Assembly: GCF_034653355.1 (NCBI RefSeq)
Contig: NZ_JAYEER010000004.1
Span: forward strand, 1,116,001 to 1,180,000
Source of the DNA: Nitrospirillum sp034653355
Lineage (GTDB): Bacteria; Pseudomonadota; Alphaproteobacteria; Azospirillales; Azospirillaceae
Length of the DNA stretch: 64,000 nt
Reading direction: 5' to 3'
Under the pieces are notes generated by a model. That model was not told the DNA's origin. It was given only the letters and a program-made list of their open reading frames with translations, and did not search any database. The position numbers and the translations under genes are program-made. Every line of letters begins with the position of its first letter. The first letter of the stretch is position 1. Positions 9,252-17,273 of the stretch are shown here, one piece after another.

Positions 9252-9902
9252 ATGGAGATGCCGATGGGCTCCCAGACCCTGGGACACGATCCCCTGGACC
9301 TGGATGCGCTGTACGAGCCGCCTGCGGAGCACATCCGTAAGGCGGTGGTGCCCGAGTTGGGCGACTTTCATATCCGGTATTTGGAAAAGGCGACCTTCTT
9401 CTGCCTGGCGACGGGCCGTGGCGACGGACGCGACGGCGGGCTGGACGCCTCGCCGCGTGGCGGGCCGCCCGGCTTCGTGCGGGTGCTGGACGCCAAGACG
9501 GTGGCCTTCGCCGACTGGCCGGGAAACAACCGCATCGAATCCATGCGCAACCTTCAGGCGGACGACCGCCTGGGCATGCTGTTCCTGTTCCCCGGCCTCG
9601 ACGTTTTCCTGCGCCTCAATGGGCGTGGCCGTGTCACGAATGACGCCACCGTGCGCATGGAATTGGCCGAGGGCGGCAAGGCGCCCAAGACGGCGATCAT
9701 CGTGATGGTGGATGAGGTCCTGTTCCACTGCGGCAAGGCCTTGAACCGGGCCCGCCTATGGGATCCGGCCTCAAGGCTGGCGCGCGGCAGCCTGCCGACG
9801 CCTGGCCAGATGCTGGCCGCCATGACCCGCAAAAGCAGGGCGGAGGCAGAGGTGATCGATGCGCATTACGATCACGCCATGCGCACCGACCTCTACGGTT
9901 GA
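9252..9902 (+). CDS. Pyridoxamine 5'-phosphate oxidase-like flavoprotein (MSMEG_1061-type)
   Basis: About 216-aa split-barrel flavoprotein of the PPOX superfamily. The core matches the subgroup often labelled MSMEG_1061 family: ATFFCLATGRGDGRDGG, DASPRGGPPGFV, and WPGNNRIESMRNL, then a flavin-site strand (GMLFLFPGLDVFLRLNG). The physiological substrate is unknown; I do not claim vitamin B6 synthesis. Three ATGs (9252, 9258, 9264) are in frame, and GGAG at 9254-9257 would favour the last. It lies just after the SIP gene, fitting a flavin/redox role in the same transcript. Confidence 0.75.
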   Translation: MEMPMGSQTLGHDPLDLDALYEPPAEHIRKAVVPELGDFHIRYLEKATFFCLATGRGDGRDGGLDASPRGGPPGFVRVLDAKTVAFADWPGNNRIESMRNLQADDRLGMLFLFPGLDVFLRLNGRGRVTNDATVRMELAEGGKAPKTAIIVMVDEVLFHCGKALNRARLWDPASRLARGSLPTPGQMLAAMTRKSRAEAEVIDAHYDHAMRTDLYG

Positions 9903-9905
9903 AGC

Positions 9906-11360
9906 TCAGAGGTTCTCGTGCGCGCCGGCCTCGCCGCGCAGCCAGTAGCCGGACGCCCGCATCCATTGGGCCGGATGCTTGCGCTCCTCCAGCACATAGG
10001 CGCGCAAGGCCTTGGCCACGGCGGCTTCAGCCGCGATCCAGACATAGCCGTCGCCGCGGGGCAACTGGATGTCCTCAACCACACGGCGCAGGGTGGCGGC
10101 ATCGTCGTCGCCCTGGCTGTCGCGGGTGACCCAGTGGGCGGTCCACTGCGCCTTGGTCTCGATGGCCTGCTTTTCAGCGTCATTGTCGACGGCCACCGCG
10201 GTGAAGACGGGCACGCCCGGGCGCAGTTCCTCCAACCGGCGGCCGATGGCGGGCAGGCCCGTCTCATCCGCGATCAGCAGGTACCAGTCGAAATCGTCCG
10301 GCACGATCATGGAGCCGCGCGGGCCGCCGATTTCCAGGGTGTCGCCCGGCTTGGCCCCCATGGCCCAGGCGGTGGCGGGGCCGGCGTCGTGCAGGGCGAA
10401 GTCCAGGGTCAGGGTGCGGTTCGCCTGGCTGAAGGCGCGGGGCGTGTAGTCGCGCATCAGGGATGTGCCGTCTGGGCCAGGGAAGAACAGCTTGACGTGG
10501 TCATCGGCGCCGCGGCTGTCGAAGTCCGCCAGCTCGGGCGAGGTCAGGGTGACGCGCAGCATCTTCGGCGTCAGGTGGGTCACGCTGGTCACGGTCAGGC
10601 TGCGCCGACGGGTGTCGAAGCGCATGCGGCCGATCTGGTGGCGCGCGCCAGAGGCGGGGGTGTCGATCATGGGATCACCTGGATGGTTTCTGTCGGGTCG
10701 GGTTGGGGTGGCCGCGCCGGTGCGGGCGGTGTCGGCCGGGGCGGTTGTGCCGCCGCTGTTCAGGATGTCCGCTGTGGCGCGCCGCAGGATGGCGGCCAGG
10801 CGCCGGGCTTCGGCGGCGCCGCAGCCACGCTTGCCGTAGAGGGCCGATTTCAGGGCATGACGGGCGTGATGCAACTCTTCGGAAGCCTCGGGATCCGCGT
10901 CGGTGACGCCGGCGAAGGCCTCTCGCACCTGGTCCATGCGGCCGCCGATGCGGCGCAGGCCTTCCAGGATGGCGATGGCCGTGCCCCGGTGGCCGTCCAG
11001 GTGGGCCCGGCCGCTGTCGGTGATGCGGTAGAGCTTGCGGTTACCTTCCGGCTCCGCCGCCGCATAGCCGATCTCCGCCAGGAAGGTAAGGGCGGGGTAA
11101 ATGACGCCGGGGCTGGGGGTGTAGAAGCCGCCGGACTGTTCCTCCACGGCGCGGATCAGCTCATAGCCGTGGGCCGGCTTGCGCTCCAGCAGGGCCAGCA
11201 GCAACAGCTCCAGGTCGGCGGAGGAGAGCTTGCGGCTGCCGGGCATGCCGCCCCCACCACCGCCCCAGAAGCCGCCGCCGCCGTGCCTCCAAGAATGCCG
11301 TCCCCCAGGCCCACCCATGGCCAGATAGGGGGATGGCGGCATGTTATGATCGGAAAACAT
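9906..11360 (-). CDS. PadR-type regulator fused to siderophore-interacting protein (YqjI-YqjH fusion)
   Basis: One 484-residue frame joins two proteins that are separate in E. coli. Residues 1-40 are a Gly/His-rich leader (HSWRHGGGGFWGG). Residues 43-200 are a PadR winged helix with the YqjI-like motif YTPSPGVIYPALTFL (80-94). Residues 202-230 are a low-complexity linker. Residues 231-484 are a siderophore-interacting flavoprotein with RDYTPRAF (303-310) and DETGLPAIGRRLEEL. In E. coli, YqjI is a Ni-binding repressor of the ferric reductase gene yqjH. An internal ATG at 10670 follows AGGTGAT, so the SIP half may also be made alone. Metal identity and in vivo fusion are inferences. Confidence 0.8.
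   Translation of the reverse strand: MFSDHNMPPSPYLAMGGPGGRHSWRHGGGGFWGGGGGGMPGSRKLSSADLELLLLALLERKPAHGYELIRAVEEQSGGFYTPSPGVIYPALTFLAEIGYAAAEPEGNRKLYRITDSGRAHLDGHRGTAIAILEGLRRIGGRMDQVREAFAGVTDADPEASEELHHARHALKSALYGKRGCGAAEARRLAAILRRATADILNSGGTTAPADTARTGAATPTRPDRNHPGDPMIDTPASGARHQIGRMRFDTRRRSLTVTSVTHLTPKMLRVTLTSPELADFDSRGADDHVKLFFPGPDGTSLMRDYTPRAFSQANRTLTLDFALHDAGPATAWAMGAKPGDTLEIGGPRGSMIVPDDFDWYLLIADETGLPAIGRRLEELRPGVPVFTAVAVDNDAEKQAIETKAQWTAHWVTRDSQGDDDAATLRRVVEDIQLPRGDGYVWIAAEAAVAKALRAYVLEERKHPAQWMRASGYWLRGEAGAHENL
10668..10682 (-). promoter_or_regulatory. Internal ribosome-binding site and ATG for the SIP half of the PadR-SIP fusion
   Basis: Reading the minus strand, AGGTGAT lies three bases before an in-frame ATG (codon 10670-10668) that begins MIDTPASGARHQ, where independent siderophore-interacting proteins normally start. 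The codons just upstream have weaker third-position G/C than either domain, as if they were once an intergenic spacer. This suggests internal initiation of a free SIP protein in addition to the fusion. Confidence 0.5.
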
Positions 11361-11372
11361 ATCTTACGATAT
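11359..11372. promoter_or_regulatory. Palindrome ATATC-N4-GATAT overlapping the PadR-SIP start codon
   Basis: A perfect 5+5 bp inverted repeat with a 4-bp spacer overlaps the ATG of the PadR-SIP gene. The surrounding 35 bp are clearly AT-rich in a GC-rich genome. PadR proteins usually bind dyads at their own promoters, so this is a plausible autoregulatory operator. No half-site consensus was proven. Confidence 0.45.
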
Positions 11373-11510
11373 AATGGGCGGCGGACATTCGGCAAGAGGG
11401 GACGCAAAAGGAATCACCATCCCCTGGACTGATGGGCACCGTTCTTGGTGGTTTGGGGGGCGAGGCCTGAAAACGCTGCCACAGTACCGTGTGGTGGCGT
11501 GGCCATCGCC

Positions 11511-12068
11511 CTAGCGGGGATTGCCGCCGCCGCCCACGACCACGCTCGGATCGAAGGTGTAGACCCGGCAATATGGGTCGGTGTCGGGGAGGCCGGAGAC
11601 CTTGACGGACAAGTAGCCGGACACCTGCCAGAGGCCGTTCGGAACGGTGATCAGGGGCCGGTGGGCCGCTTCGAAATATTTTACCTGCGGATCGCTGGAT
11701 GGCAGACTATCGAGGTGCCGCCGAAAGTTGCCGGGCGATGGGCCTTCGGAGGGCTTCCAATCCCGGATGATGTAGCCGGCACTGTTCGTGTCATAAGGAG
11801 ACAAGTCGTACAGCGGCTTCATGCTCGCGACGTTCACGGGCGTGCTTATCAGTGCCAGATCCATCAGTTGGATGCTCACCTCTGCGTCGCAATAAGCCGT
11901 GACCTTGATCTGCATCTCCTGGCCGTAAAATAGGATATAGGAACCCGCGAAACGTCCCGCCGTCTGAAGGCTCGATACGCCGTCCACCTTAATTTCATGT
12001 TGCAATGGGGCGCCCATCTGCTGGGCGTCGAATGTCAGCTGCAAAACCTGAATATTCTCATCACTCAC
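11511..12068 (-). CDS. Hypothetical protein coupled to the Ser/Thr kinase
   Basis: 185-aa protein that I do not recognise with confidence. It starts at GTG 12068 (VSDENIQVLQLTF), 8 bp inside the end of the kinase gene, with GGAGGGAG upstream, so the two are almost certainly translationally coupled. It is beta-rich, with no signal peptide or membrane segment, and contains YIIRDWKPSEGP and FEAAHRPLITVPNGLW. It ends with RVYTFDPSVVVGGGGNPR. The end (Y-x-F-D-P-S-V-x-V) faintly recalls AidA/PixA inclusion-body proteins, which is only a hint. Context makes it a candidate substrate or partner of the kinase. Confidence 0.72.
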   Translation of the reverse strand: MSDENIQVLQLTFDAQQMGAPLQHEIKVDGVSSLQTAGRFAGSYILFYGQEMQIKVTAYCDAEVSIQLMDLALISTPVNVASMKPLYDLSPYDTNSAGYIIRDWKPSEGPSPGNFRRHLDSLPSSDPQVKYFEAAHRPLITVPNGLWQVSGYLSVKVSGLPDTDPYCRVYTFDPSVVVGGGGNPR

Positions 12069-14217
12069 GATGGTGCACTCCCTCCAGTAATGATGGATAT
12101 CGCTTGTCCTCGCGCAATTGCGCCAGCTCCGGTTCCTGGACGATCTCCTGGGGCGCATAGCCCGCCTTGACCGCCTGGGCCAACAGCGCCAAGGCCTCAT
12201 CGCGCCGCCCCAGGGTTTCGTTGGTCACCGCCGCGTCGAACAGGATCGCCGGCGTTGGTTTCGCCAGGGCCACGTCCAGGGCGGTCAGGGCCCGGTCACG
12301 CTGCCCCAGCTTGGCGGCGTAAAGCGCCTGTTTCACATTGTGCCACGGGTCGTCGGGGGCGCTTTTCAACAGGACGTCCAACCGGCCCAGGGCCTGGCGA
12401 TAGGCCGCCCGCGCCTCTTCCTCCTTGCCGGGGACCCACCGGTAGGCGTCGCCCAGGTTGCCCCAGGGCAGGAAATCGCGGCCGTTGCCGTCCAACTCGG
12501 TCAGGCGTTCGAAAGCCTGGGCCGCCTGGGCGTAGTCGCCGAGGAAATAAAGATAAGTTCCGAGGTTGTTATAAAGCATCCAGTGGGGCCGGATCCGCAG
12601 CCCCTTCTGGATCGTCAGGACGGCGTCGGCCGTGTTGCCCCGCATGTGCTGGGCCGCGCTGAGGTTGGCGTAGCCGTAGACGCTGTCGGGCGCCAAGTCC
12701 ACGCTTTGCCTGAAAAGGCGCTCGGCGCGGGCATAGTCCGCCTGGTTGAAATAGATGGCGCCAAGCTGGTCATAAAAAACGCGGTAATCGGGGTGTTTTT
12801 TGATGCCTTCCTGATAGGTGGCGATCGCCGCGTCCGGCTGCCCGTCGTCCTGGTACAACCGTGCCAACCCTTCCAGGGCAAGGGCATTGTCTTTCTCCAG
12901 GGCAAGGGCTGTCCGGAACTGTTGATAGGCGGTGCCCTTGTCTTTCGAATAGGAGGCGACCCAGGCGGCGGCGACGTGGGACAGGGCCAGCTGGTCGTCC
13001 AGGGATAGGGCGAGCTTGGCTTGCGCGTCCGCCTGCTGCAGAACGATGGGGACGGGTTGCTCCTCGGTATAGCGACGAAGCAAGGCGAGGCTCAGCCCGG
13101 CGGTGGCGGCGGCGTTTTTGGGGTCGCCCGCCAGGATTTTCTGGAAGGAGCTGACGGCCGCGTCTATCGCGCCCTTGTCATCGAAGTGATGGAGGCGATC
13201 CAGCGCCTCGCCCAACTGGGCTTGCAGACCGTTCGGAGCGGGAAGCGGTATCGGCCCCCGGTTCCAGGCAACCAGCGCCACCACCAGGACGCAGGCGCTC
13301 AGCGCAACCGCCACCACGGGGCCGCGCCGGCGGCGCAAGGGGCCGGCCTGAATAGGGCGGCCTCGGGGCGACGCAATCGCGGGCGTCCTGCTCGTGATAC
13401 CGCCCAATGCGTCACGGACCTGTTCCATCGAGCGTGGCCGGGCGGCGGGCGATGGCGCCAGCATGTCATTGACCAGGCCATACAGGCCGTCCGGCAGGCC
13501 GGGACGCAATTGCGCCAAGTGGTCCGGCCCCCCGTTAAGAATGCGCTGCATGACGGCGCCATCGCTTCCGCCGCCAAAGGCGCGGCGGCCGCTGAGCATT
13601 TCGTACAGCAGCGCCCCAAACGAAAAGATGTCGGATTGCGCGTTCGCCTCGGCGCCCATGAACAATTCCGGCGCCATATAGCTGATGGTTCCCTTGAGAC
13701 CGTCTTCACCCCCCGGCGTGGTGGCCAGGGTGCCGTGCGTCCCGTCCGCGGCGGAGAGACGGGCCAGGCCGAAATCCACCAGCAGCGGGCGGGATTGCCG
13801 ATCCAGGATGACGTTGCCCGGCTTGATGTCGGCATGGATCACGCCGTGGCCGTGCGCCGCCGCCAAAGCGTCGGCCAATTGCCAGGCCATGTCCAACGCG
13901 TGTTCCGGCGGCAGCGGCCCCCGGCGCAATCGCGCCGCCAGCGTTTCGCCGTCCACATGCTCCATGGCCAGAAAGATCCGGTCGTCCTCCTGTTTCAGAT
14001 CGAAGATCGCGACGATGTTCGGGTGCCGCAGGCGCGCCAGGGCCCGCGCTTCCCGCAGGTGGGTTTTGAACAGGTCCCGCGAAGGGCCGCCGGGGCGCAG
14101 GATCTTCAGCGCCACCGTGCGGTTGAGGACACGGTCCGTCGCCTCGACGACGGTGCCGTACGAACCGGAACCGATCGTCCGTTCGATTCGATATCTGCCG
14201 ATCGTCCGCGCGAGCAT
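12061..14217 (-). CDS. Membrane Ser/Thr protein kinase with C-terminal TPR domain
   Basis: 718-aa Hanks-type kinase, probably one membrane pass. The kinase domain (about 9-270) has glycine loop IGSGSYG (15-21), Lys38 in VALKIL, the catalytic loop HADIKPGN (D130), DFGLARL and MAPELF. A juxtamembrane basic stretch leads to one hydrophobic helix at about 299-320 (VVAVALSACVLVVALVAW). The outer part (about 340-718) is a series of TPR-like helices (NALALEGLARLYQDDGQPDAA, and so on), presumably a periplasmic interaction platform. The ATG at 14217 follows GGAG by 7 bp; a more upstream start is less likely. It is divergent from an FHA-type activator gene, whose product could read its phosphothreonine output. 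Confidence 0.88.
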   Translation of the reverse strand: MLARTIGRYRIERTIGSGSYGTVVEATDRVLNRTVALKILRPGGPSRDLFKTHLREARALARLRHPNIVAIFDLKQEDDRIFLAMEHVDGETLAARLRRGPLPPEHALDMAWQLADALAAAHGHGVIHADIKPGNVILDRQSRPLLVDFGLARLSAADGTHGTLATTPGGEDGLKGTISYMAPELFMGAEANAQSDIFSFGALLYEMLSGRRAFGGGSDGAVMQRILNGGPDHLAQLRPGLPDGLYGLVNDMLAPSPAARPRSMEQVRDALGGITSRTPAIASPRGRPIQAGPLRRRRGPVVAVALSACVLVVALVAWNRGPIPLPAPNGLQAQLGEALDRLHHFDDKGAIDAAVSSFQKILAGDPKNAAATAGLSLALLRRYTEEQPVPIVLQQADAQAKLALSLDDQLALSHVAAAWVASYSKDKGTAYQQFRTALALEKDNALALEGLARLYQDDGQPDAAIATYQEGIKKHPDYRVFYDQLGAIYFNQADYARAERLFRQSVDLAPDSVYGYANLSAAQHMRGNTADAVLTIQKGLRIRPHWMLYNNLGTYLYFLGDYAQAAQAFERLTELDGNGRDFLPWGNLGDAYRWVPGKEEEARAAYRQALGRLDVLLKSAPDDPWHNVKQALYAAKLGQRDRALTALDVALAKPTPAILFDAAVTNETLGRRDEALALLAQAVKAGYAPQEIVQEPELAQLREDKRYPSLLEGVHHRE

Positions 14218-14407
14218 GCGAAAGCTCCAGCCACAGCCATCCACGCGTCTGGAAAACGCCGACAGCAAACCCCAAGAATGGGAGGTGCGTAACTTTAGTT
14301 GTTAAACTATAACAATATGCCCTTAAAATAAGATATCAACTGATCAATTATCGTCAATTGTGTTAATCTCGGATTGTATAAACTTTTATCGGTTGCCGGA
14401 CAAAATC
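14218..14407. promoter_or_regulatory. AT-rich divergent promoter region between kinase and FHA-type activator
   Basis: About 190 bp separate the two divergent start codons, and bases 14288-14395 are strongly AT-rich compared with everything around. Inside is a perfect inverted repeat TTGTTA-N5-TAACAA at 14299-14315 and a CAATT-rich stretch around 14345-14360. I found no convincing sigma54 -24/-12 element (GG-N10-GC) in either direction. The region should hold both promoters and at least one regulator site; the AT content may mark horizontal transfer or a silencer target such as MucR. Confidence 0.5.
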
Positions 14408-15922
14408 ATGCAGCAAGACTGGCAAGACGCGACGGTATCGCCCGGACAGTGCCGGGCACCCTCCGGGGCGCGCGGGGACCACACGGTCGCGTGCCTTGGC
14501 ATTGTCTGGCATCCCAATCCGGCGCTGGTCGGCATGATCGCGCCTCTGTCATTCGGGGACGGCGCCTTCGCCGTGAACCGGTTTGAGCCGGTCTTCCGCA
14601 CGGTTCACAACCGTGGCCAGGGGACGCTGGAAGACCGCCACGTATCGCGGCGACCGATGCTGATCCGCCGTTGCGGTGGGCGGACCTTCGAAATTGTGCC
14701 GCCGGCCAGCCCGATGACTGTTTCCGTCAACGGTCACCCGATAACGGAGCCCGTGACGGTAAGCCTTGACGAACTGGGGGCGGACATTCTGGTCTGCCTG
14801 TCGGAACGAATCATCCTGTCGATCTTTGAGGCATCCCTGCCCCTGCAGGTGGGGGCGGAAAAGCATGGCCTGATCGGTATCAGCCGGGGTTTGCAGGCGG
14901 CGTGGGCGCTCATCTGCCAGGCGGCGCCCACCCAGTTGCCCGTGTTTCTGAGTGGCGCGACGGGGACCGGCAAGGAACTGGCGGCCGCGGCCATCCATGC
15001 GCTGAGCGACCGCTCGGGGCAGAAACTGCATGCGGTGAACATGGCGACGCTGTCGCCCACGCTGGCCCATGCGGAGTTATTCGGCGCTGCCGCCGGCGCG
15101 TACACGGGCTCGACGCGCGAAAGGCCTGGGCTGTTCGCGTTGGCCCATGGGGCCACGCTGTTCATGGACGAAATCGGCGACACGCCGAAAGAGGTACAGC
15201 CCATGCTGCTCCGCGCGCTCGAATGCGGTGAATACCGCCGGTTGGGCGATGCCGGAACCCGGACCGCGAACGTCCGGGTCATCTCCGCGACGGATCGGTC
15301 CCTTGACGGGGCCGACTTCAACCAACCCCTCCGTCGCCGGCTTGAAGGCGTGGTCGTCCATCTTCCCGCCTTGCGGGAGCGGCGTGTGGATATCGGCCCG
15401 CTGCTGCGCCATTTCCTGACCCGCGAGGAGCCGCAACTCGGCCCCTTCGAGCCTGGCACTCTTTCGGCCGCCCGCGTCATGCCGCTGTTGCTGCATTCCT
15501 GGCCGGGGAACGTCCGTGAATTGCTGGGGGTCGCCCGGCAGATCCGGCTGGGGGTCGACGTCACCTTGCCGCGCGCCGCCGGCGCGGCCGACAGGAGGCA
15601 GATGGCGCCCTCCGCGATGTCCGCCGAGGATCAGCGGCGGCGGGACCCGGCGACCGTCGGCGATGCGGAACTGGTTGAAGCGCTTGATGCGGCGGGATGG
15701 AACATCAAGGCGGCCGCCGCCATCCTGAACGTGTCCCGGACCAGCCTGTACCGGCTGATGGAACGGTCGCCGGCCCTTCAGGACGCTGGGGACATTCCGA
15801 GGGAGCGGATCCATGAGGTGATGCGCCGCCATCCGGGGGATGTGGAGGCTTGGGCGCGAGACCTGCAATTGCCCAAGGACAGTCTGAAACGGCATCTCCG
15901 GCGGATCGGCGTGGCGTCATGA
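14408..15922 (+). CDS. FHA-domain sigma54-type activator with altered GAFTGA loop
   Basis: 504-aa AAA+ activator. The N-terminal 130 residues look like an FHA phosphothreonine-binding fold (RHVSRRPMLIRR, then VSVNGHPI). The AAA+ domain has Walker A GATGTGKE (183-190), Walker B LFMDEIGD and WPGNVREL. The sigma54-contact loop reads GAYTGS (230-235) instead of GAFTGA, and the arginine-finger region is diverged (LRRRLEGVVVHLPALRERR). A Fis-type HTH (NIKAAAAILNVSRTSLYRLM) is followed by a second HTH-like tail ending LKRHLRRIGVAS. The ATG at 14408 is chosen over an in-frame GTG at 14360 that lies in AT-rich promoter DNA. It probably acts with the divergent kinase. Confidence 0.82.
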   Translation: MQQDWQDATVSPGQCRAPSGARGDHTVACLGIVWHPNPALVGMIAPLSFGDGAFAVNRFEPVFRTVHNRGQGTLEDRHVSRRPMLIRRCGGRTFEIVPPASPMTVSVNGHPITEPVTVSLDELGADILVCLSERIILSIFEASLPLQVGAEKHGLIGISRGLQAAWALICQAAPTQLPVFLSGATGTGKELAAAAIHALSDRSGQKLHAVNMATLSPTLAHAELFGAAAGAYTGSTRERPGLFALAHGATLFMDEIGDTPKEVQPMLLRALECGEYRRLGDAGTRTANVRVISATDRSLDGADFNQPLRRRLEGVVVHLPALRERRVDIGPLLRHFLTREEPQLGPFEPGTLSAARVMPLLLHSWPGNVRELLGVARQIRLGVDVTLPRAAGAADRRQMAPSAMSAEDQRRRDPATVGDAELVEALDAAGWNIKAAAAILNVSRTSLYRLMERSPALQDAGDIPRERIHEVMRRHPGDVEAWARDLQLPKDSLKRHLRRIGVAS

Positions 15923-15932
15923 CGGACATGGA

Positions 15933-15955
15933 CCCCGGCGGCGGTTCCGCCGGGG
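15933..15955 (+). terminator. Hairpin after the FHA-type activator gene
   Basis: CCCCGGCGG-N5-CCGCCGGGG forms a perfect 9-bp stem 10 bp after the stop at 15922. There is no immediate T-run (GGTTTT appears about 17 bp later), so termination strength is uncertain. It lies between this gene and the convergent GDPD gene. Confidence 0.5.
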
Positions 15956-15995
15956 CGTCCCGCGGGGCCGGGGTTTTCCGCAGGGCAGGCGCGGC

Positions 15996-17024
15996 TTAGC
16001 GCCTGGCCGGGACCGGCACGGCCTCCACCGGCGTGGCCTTGGGCAGGGGGATGCCCTTGGCGGCGGCCGCTTGGCGCAGCAGCACCGGCTGGTCGGAGAT
16101 GATGCCGTCCACGCCCATGTCGATCAGCTTGGCCATGTCCTCCGGCTTGTTCACCGTCCAGGGCACGACGGTCAGGCCCAGGCTGTGCGCTTCCTGCACC
16201 AGGGTCGCGTCGATATCGGTGTAGAGGGGCGACCAGATTTTGCCGCCCGCGGCCTTCACCGCCTTGGGCACGCTGCCGCCGTGGTCCACGGGGTCGAAAC
16301 CGGCGGTCCAGGGCAGCTTGGCGGTCAGGCTGACCGACGGCTCCCTCGGGTCCTGCTCCGTCAGATAGACGGTGGGGATGGCGGGGGCCTTCCGCTGCAC
16401 CACCCGCAGGGTGCGCCAGTCGAAGGACTGGATCATCACCCGGTCCTCGAACTTCTCGGCCTTCAGCACGGCCAGCACCTTGTCCACGAACACCTCCGGC
16501 GTGGGGCTGTCCTCGGGGTGGGTGGGGTCGATCTTGGTCTCGATGTTCATCTTCACGGTCTTGTTGCCTGACCGCTTCACCAGGTCGATGACTTCCTTCA
16601 GGGTGGGGATGGGCGTGCCCGGAATGGGGCGCTGGTCGGGGAAGTGGCTGCCATAGGCGCTGCCCGGGCGCAGTTGGCCCACGTCGTACCTCTTGATCTC
16701 CTCCAGCGTCAGGCTGAAGAAGGACGGGGCGGGGGCGGTGACGTAGGCGCCGTCCGGCCCCTTGGCCAGGTCGGGGTTCAGGTGCCGCTCATGCGAGATG
16801 ATGACGGTGCCGTCCTTGGTGATGTTCATGTCCATCTCCAAGGTGGTGACACCCAGCGACAGGGCATGGGCGAAGGATTGCAGCGTGTTTTCCGGCCACA
16901 GGGCGCGCCCGCCGCGATGCGCCTCGATGTCCAGGTCGCGGGCCTGGGCGGGAAGAATGGCGGCGGAGGCGAGCAGGGCGGCGAGGGCCAGCCCACGGGG
17001 GGCCAAACGGCACGGCAGGGACAT
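15996..17024 (-). CDS. Periplasmic glycerophosphodiester phosphodiesterase
   Basis: 342-aa GlpQ-type GDPD that hydrolyses glycerophosphodiesters to glycerol 3-phosphate and an alcohol. A signal peptide is clear (basic MSLPCRLAPR, hydrophobic core, cleavage near AQA-RD). The catalytic motif is HRGGRALWPENTLQSF, followed by LEMDMNITKDG, ISHERHLNP, MNIETK and the terminal GVDGIISDQP. The basic N-terminus and Met start at 17024 fit export. No glycerol 3-phosphate transporter lies nearby, so it looks like a free-standing scavenging enzyme. Confidence 0.88.
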   Translation of the reverse strand: MSLPCRLAPRGLALAALLASAAILPAQARDLDIEAHRGGRALWPENTLQSFAHALSLGVTTLEMDMNITKDGTVIISHERHLNPDLAKGPDGAYVTAPAPSFFSLTLEEIKRYDVGQLRPGSAYGSHFPDQRPIPGTPIPTLKEVIDLVKRSGNKTVKMNIETKIDPTHPEDSPTPEVFVDKVLAVLKAEKFEDRVMIQSFDWRTLRVVQRKAPAIPTVYLTEQDPREPSVSLTAKLPWTAGFDPVDHGGSVPKAVKAAGGKIWSPLYTDIDATLVQEAHSLGLTVVPWTVNKPEDMAKLIDMGVDGIISDQPVLLRQAAAAKGIPLPKATPVEAVPVPARR

Positions 17025-17273
17025 CGAAGCGGGCTCCTGATAGACTGGGACCGTGAACCGGCCTAAACCGGCAGGGTCGAGCTATAGCGTGGGCATCCCC
17101 TAAGCCCTTGTTAAATTTCCGAGGCGGTGCTGTGCGCCGGTCGCTTGCGCAATCCTTGGATGCCGCGCCGCCGCTGGTGCCGGGGCGCGGTCTGTGTCAT
17201 GAAGCCGCGCATGCGGCGGCGGGCGGATGCCAAAGGGCGTCCGGGCCCGCCGTTCCTTTTGAGGATGTGAGTG

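Noticed and set aside
9918..11432. 504-codon plus-strand frame opposite the PadR-SIP fusion
   Set aside because: Gly/Gln/Ala-rich shadow without motifs; the minus strand carries two recognised domains.
14218..14407. Sigma54 promoter between kinase and activator genes
   Set aside because: No GG-N10-GC element with acceptable context in either direction.
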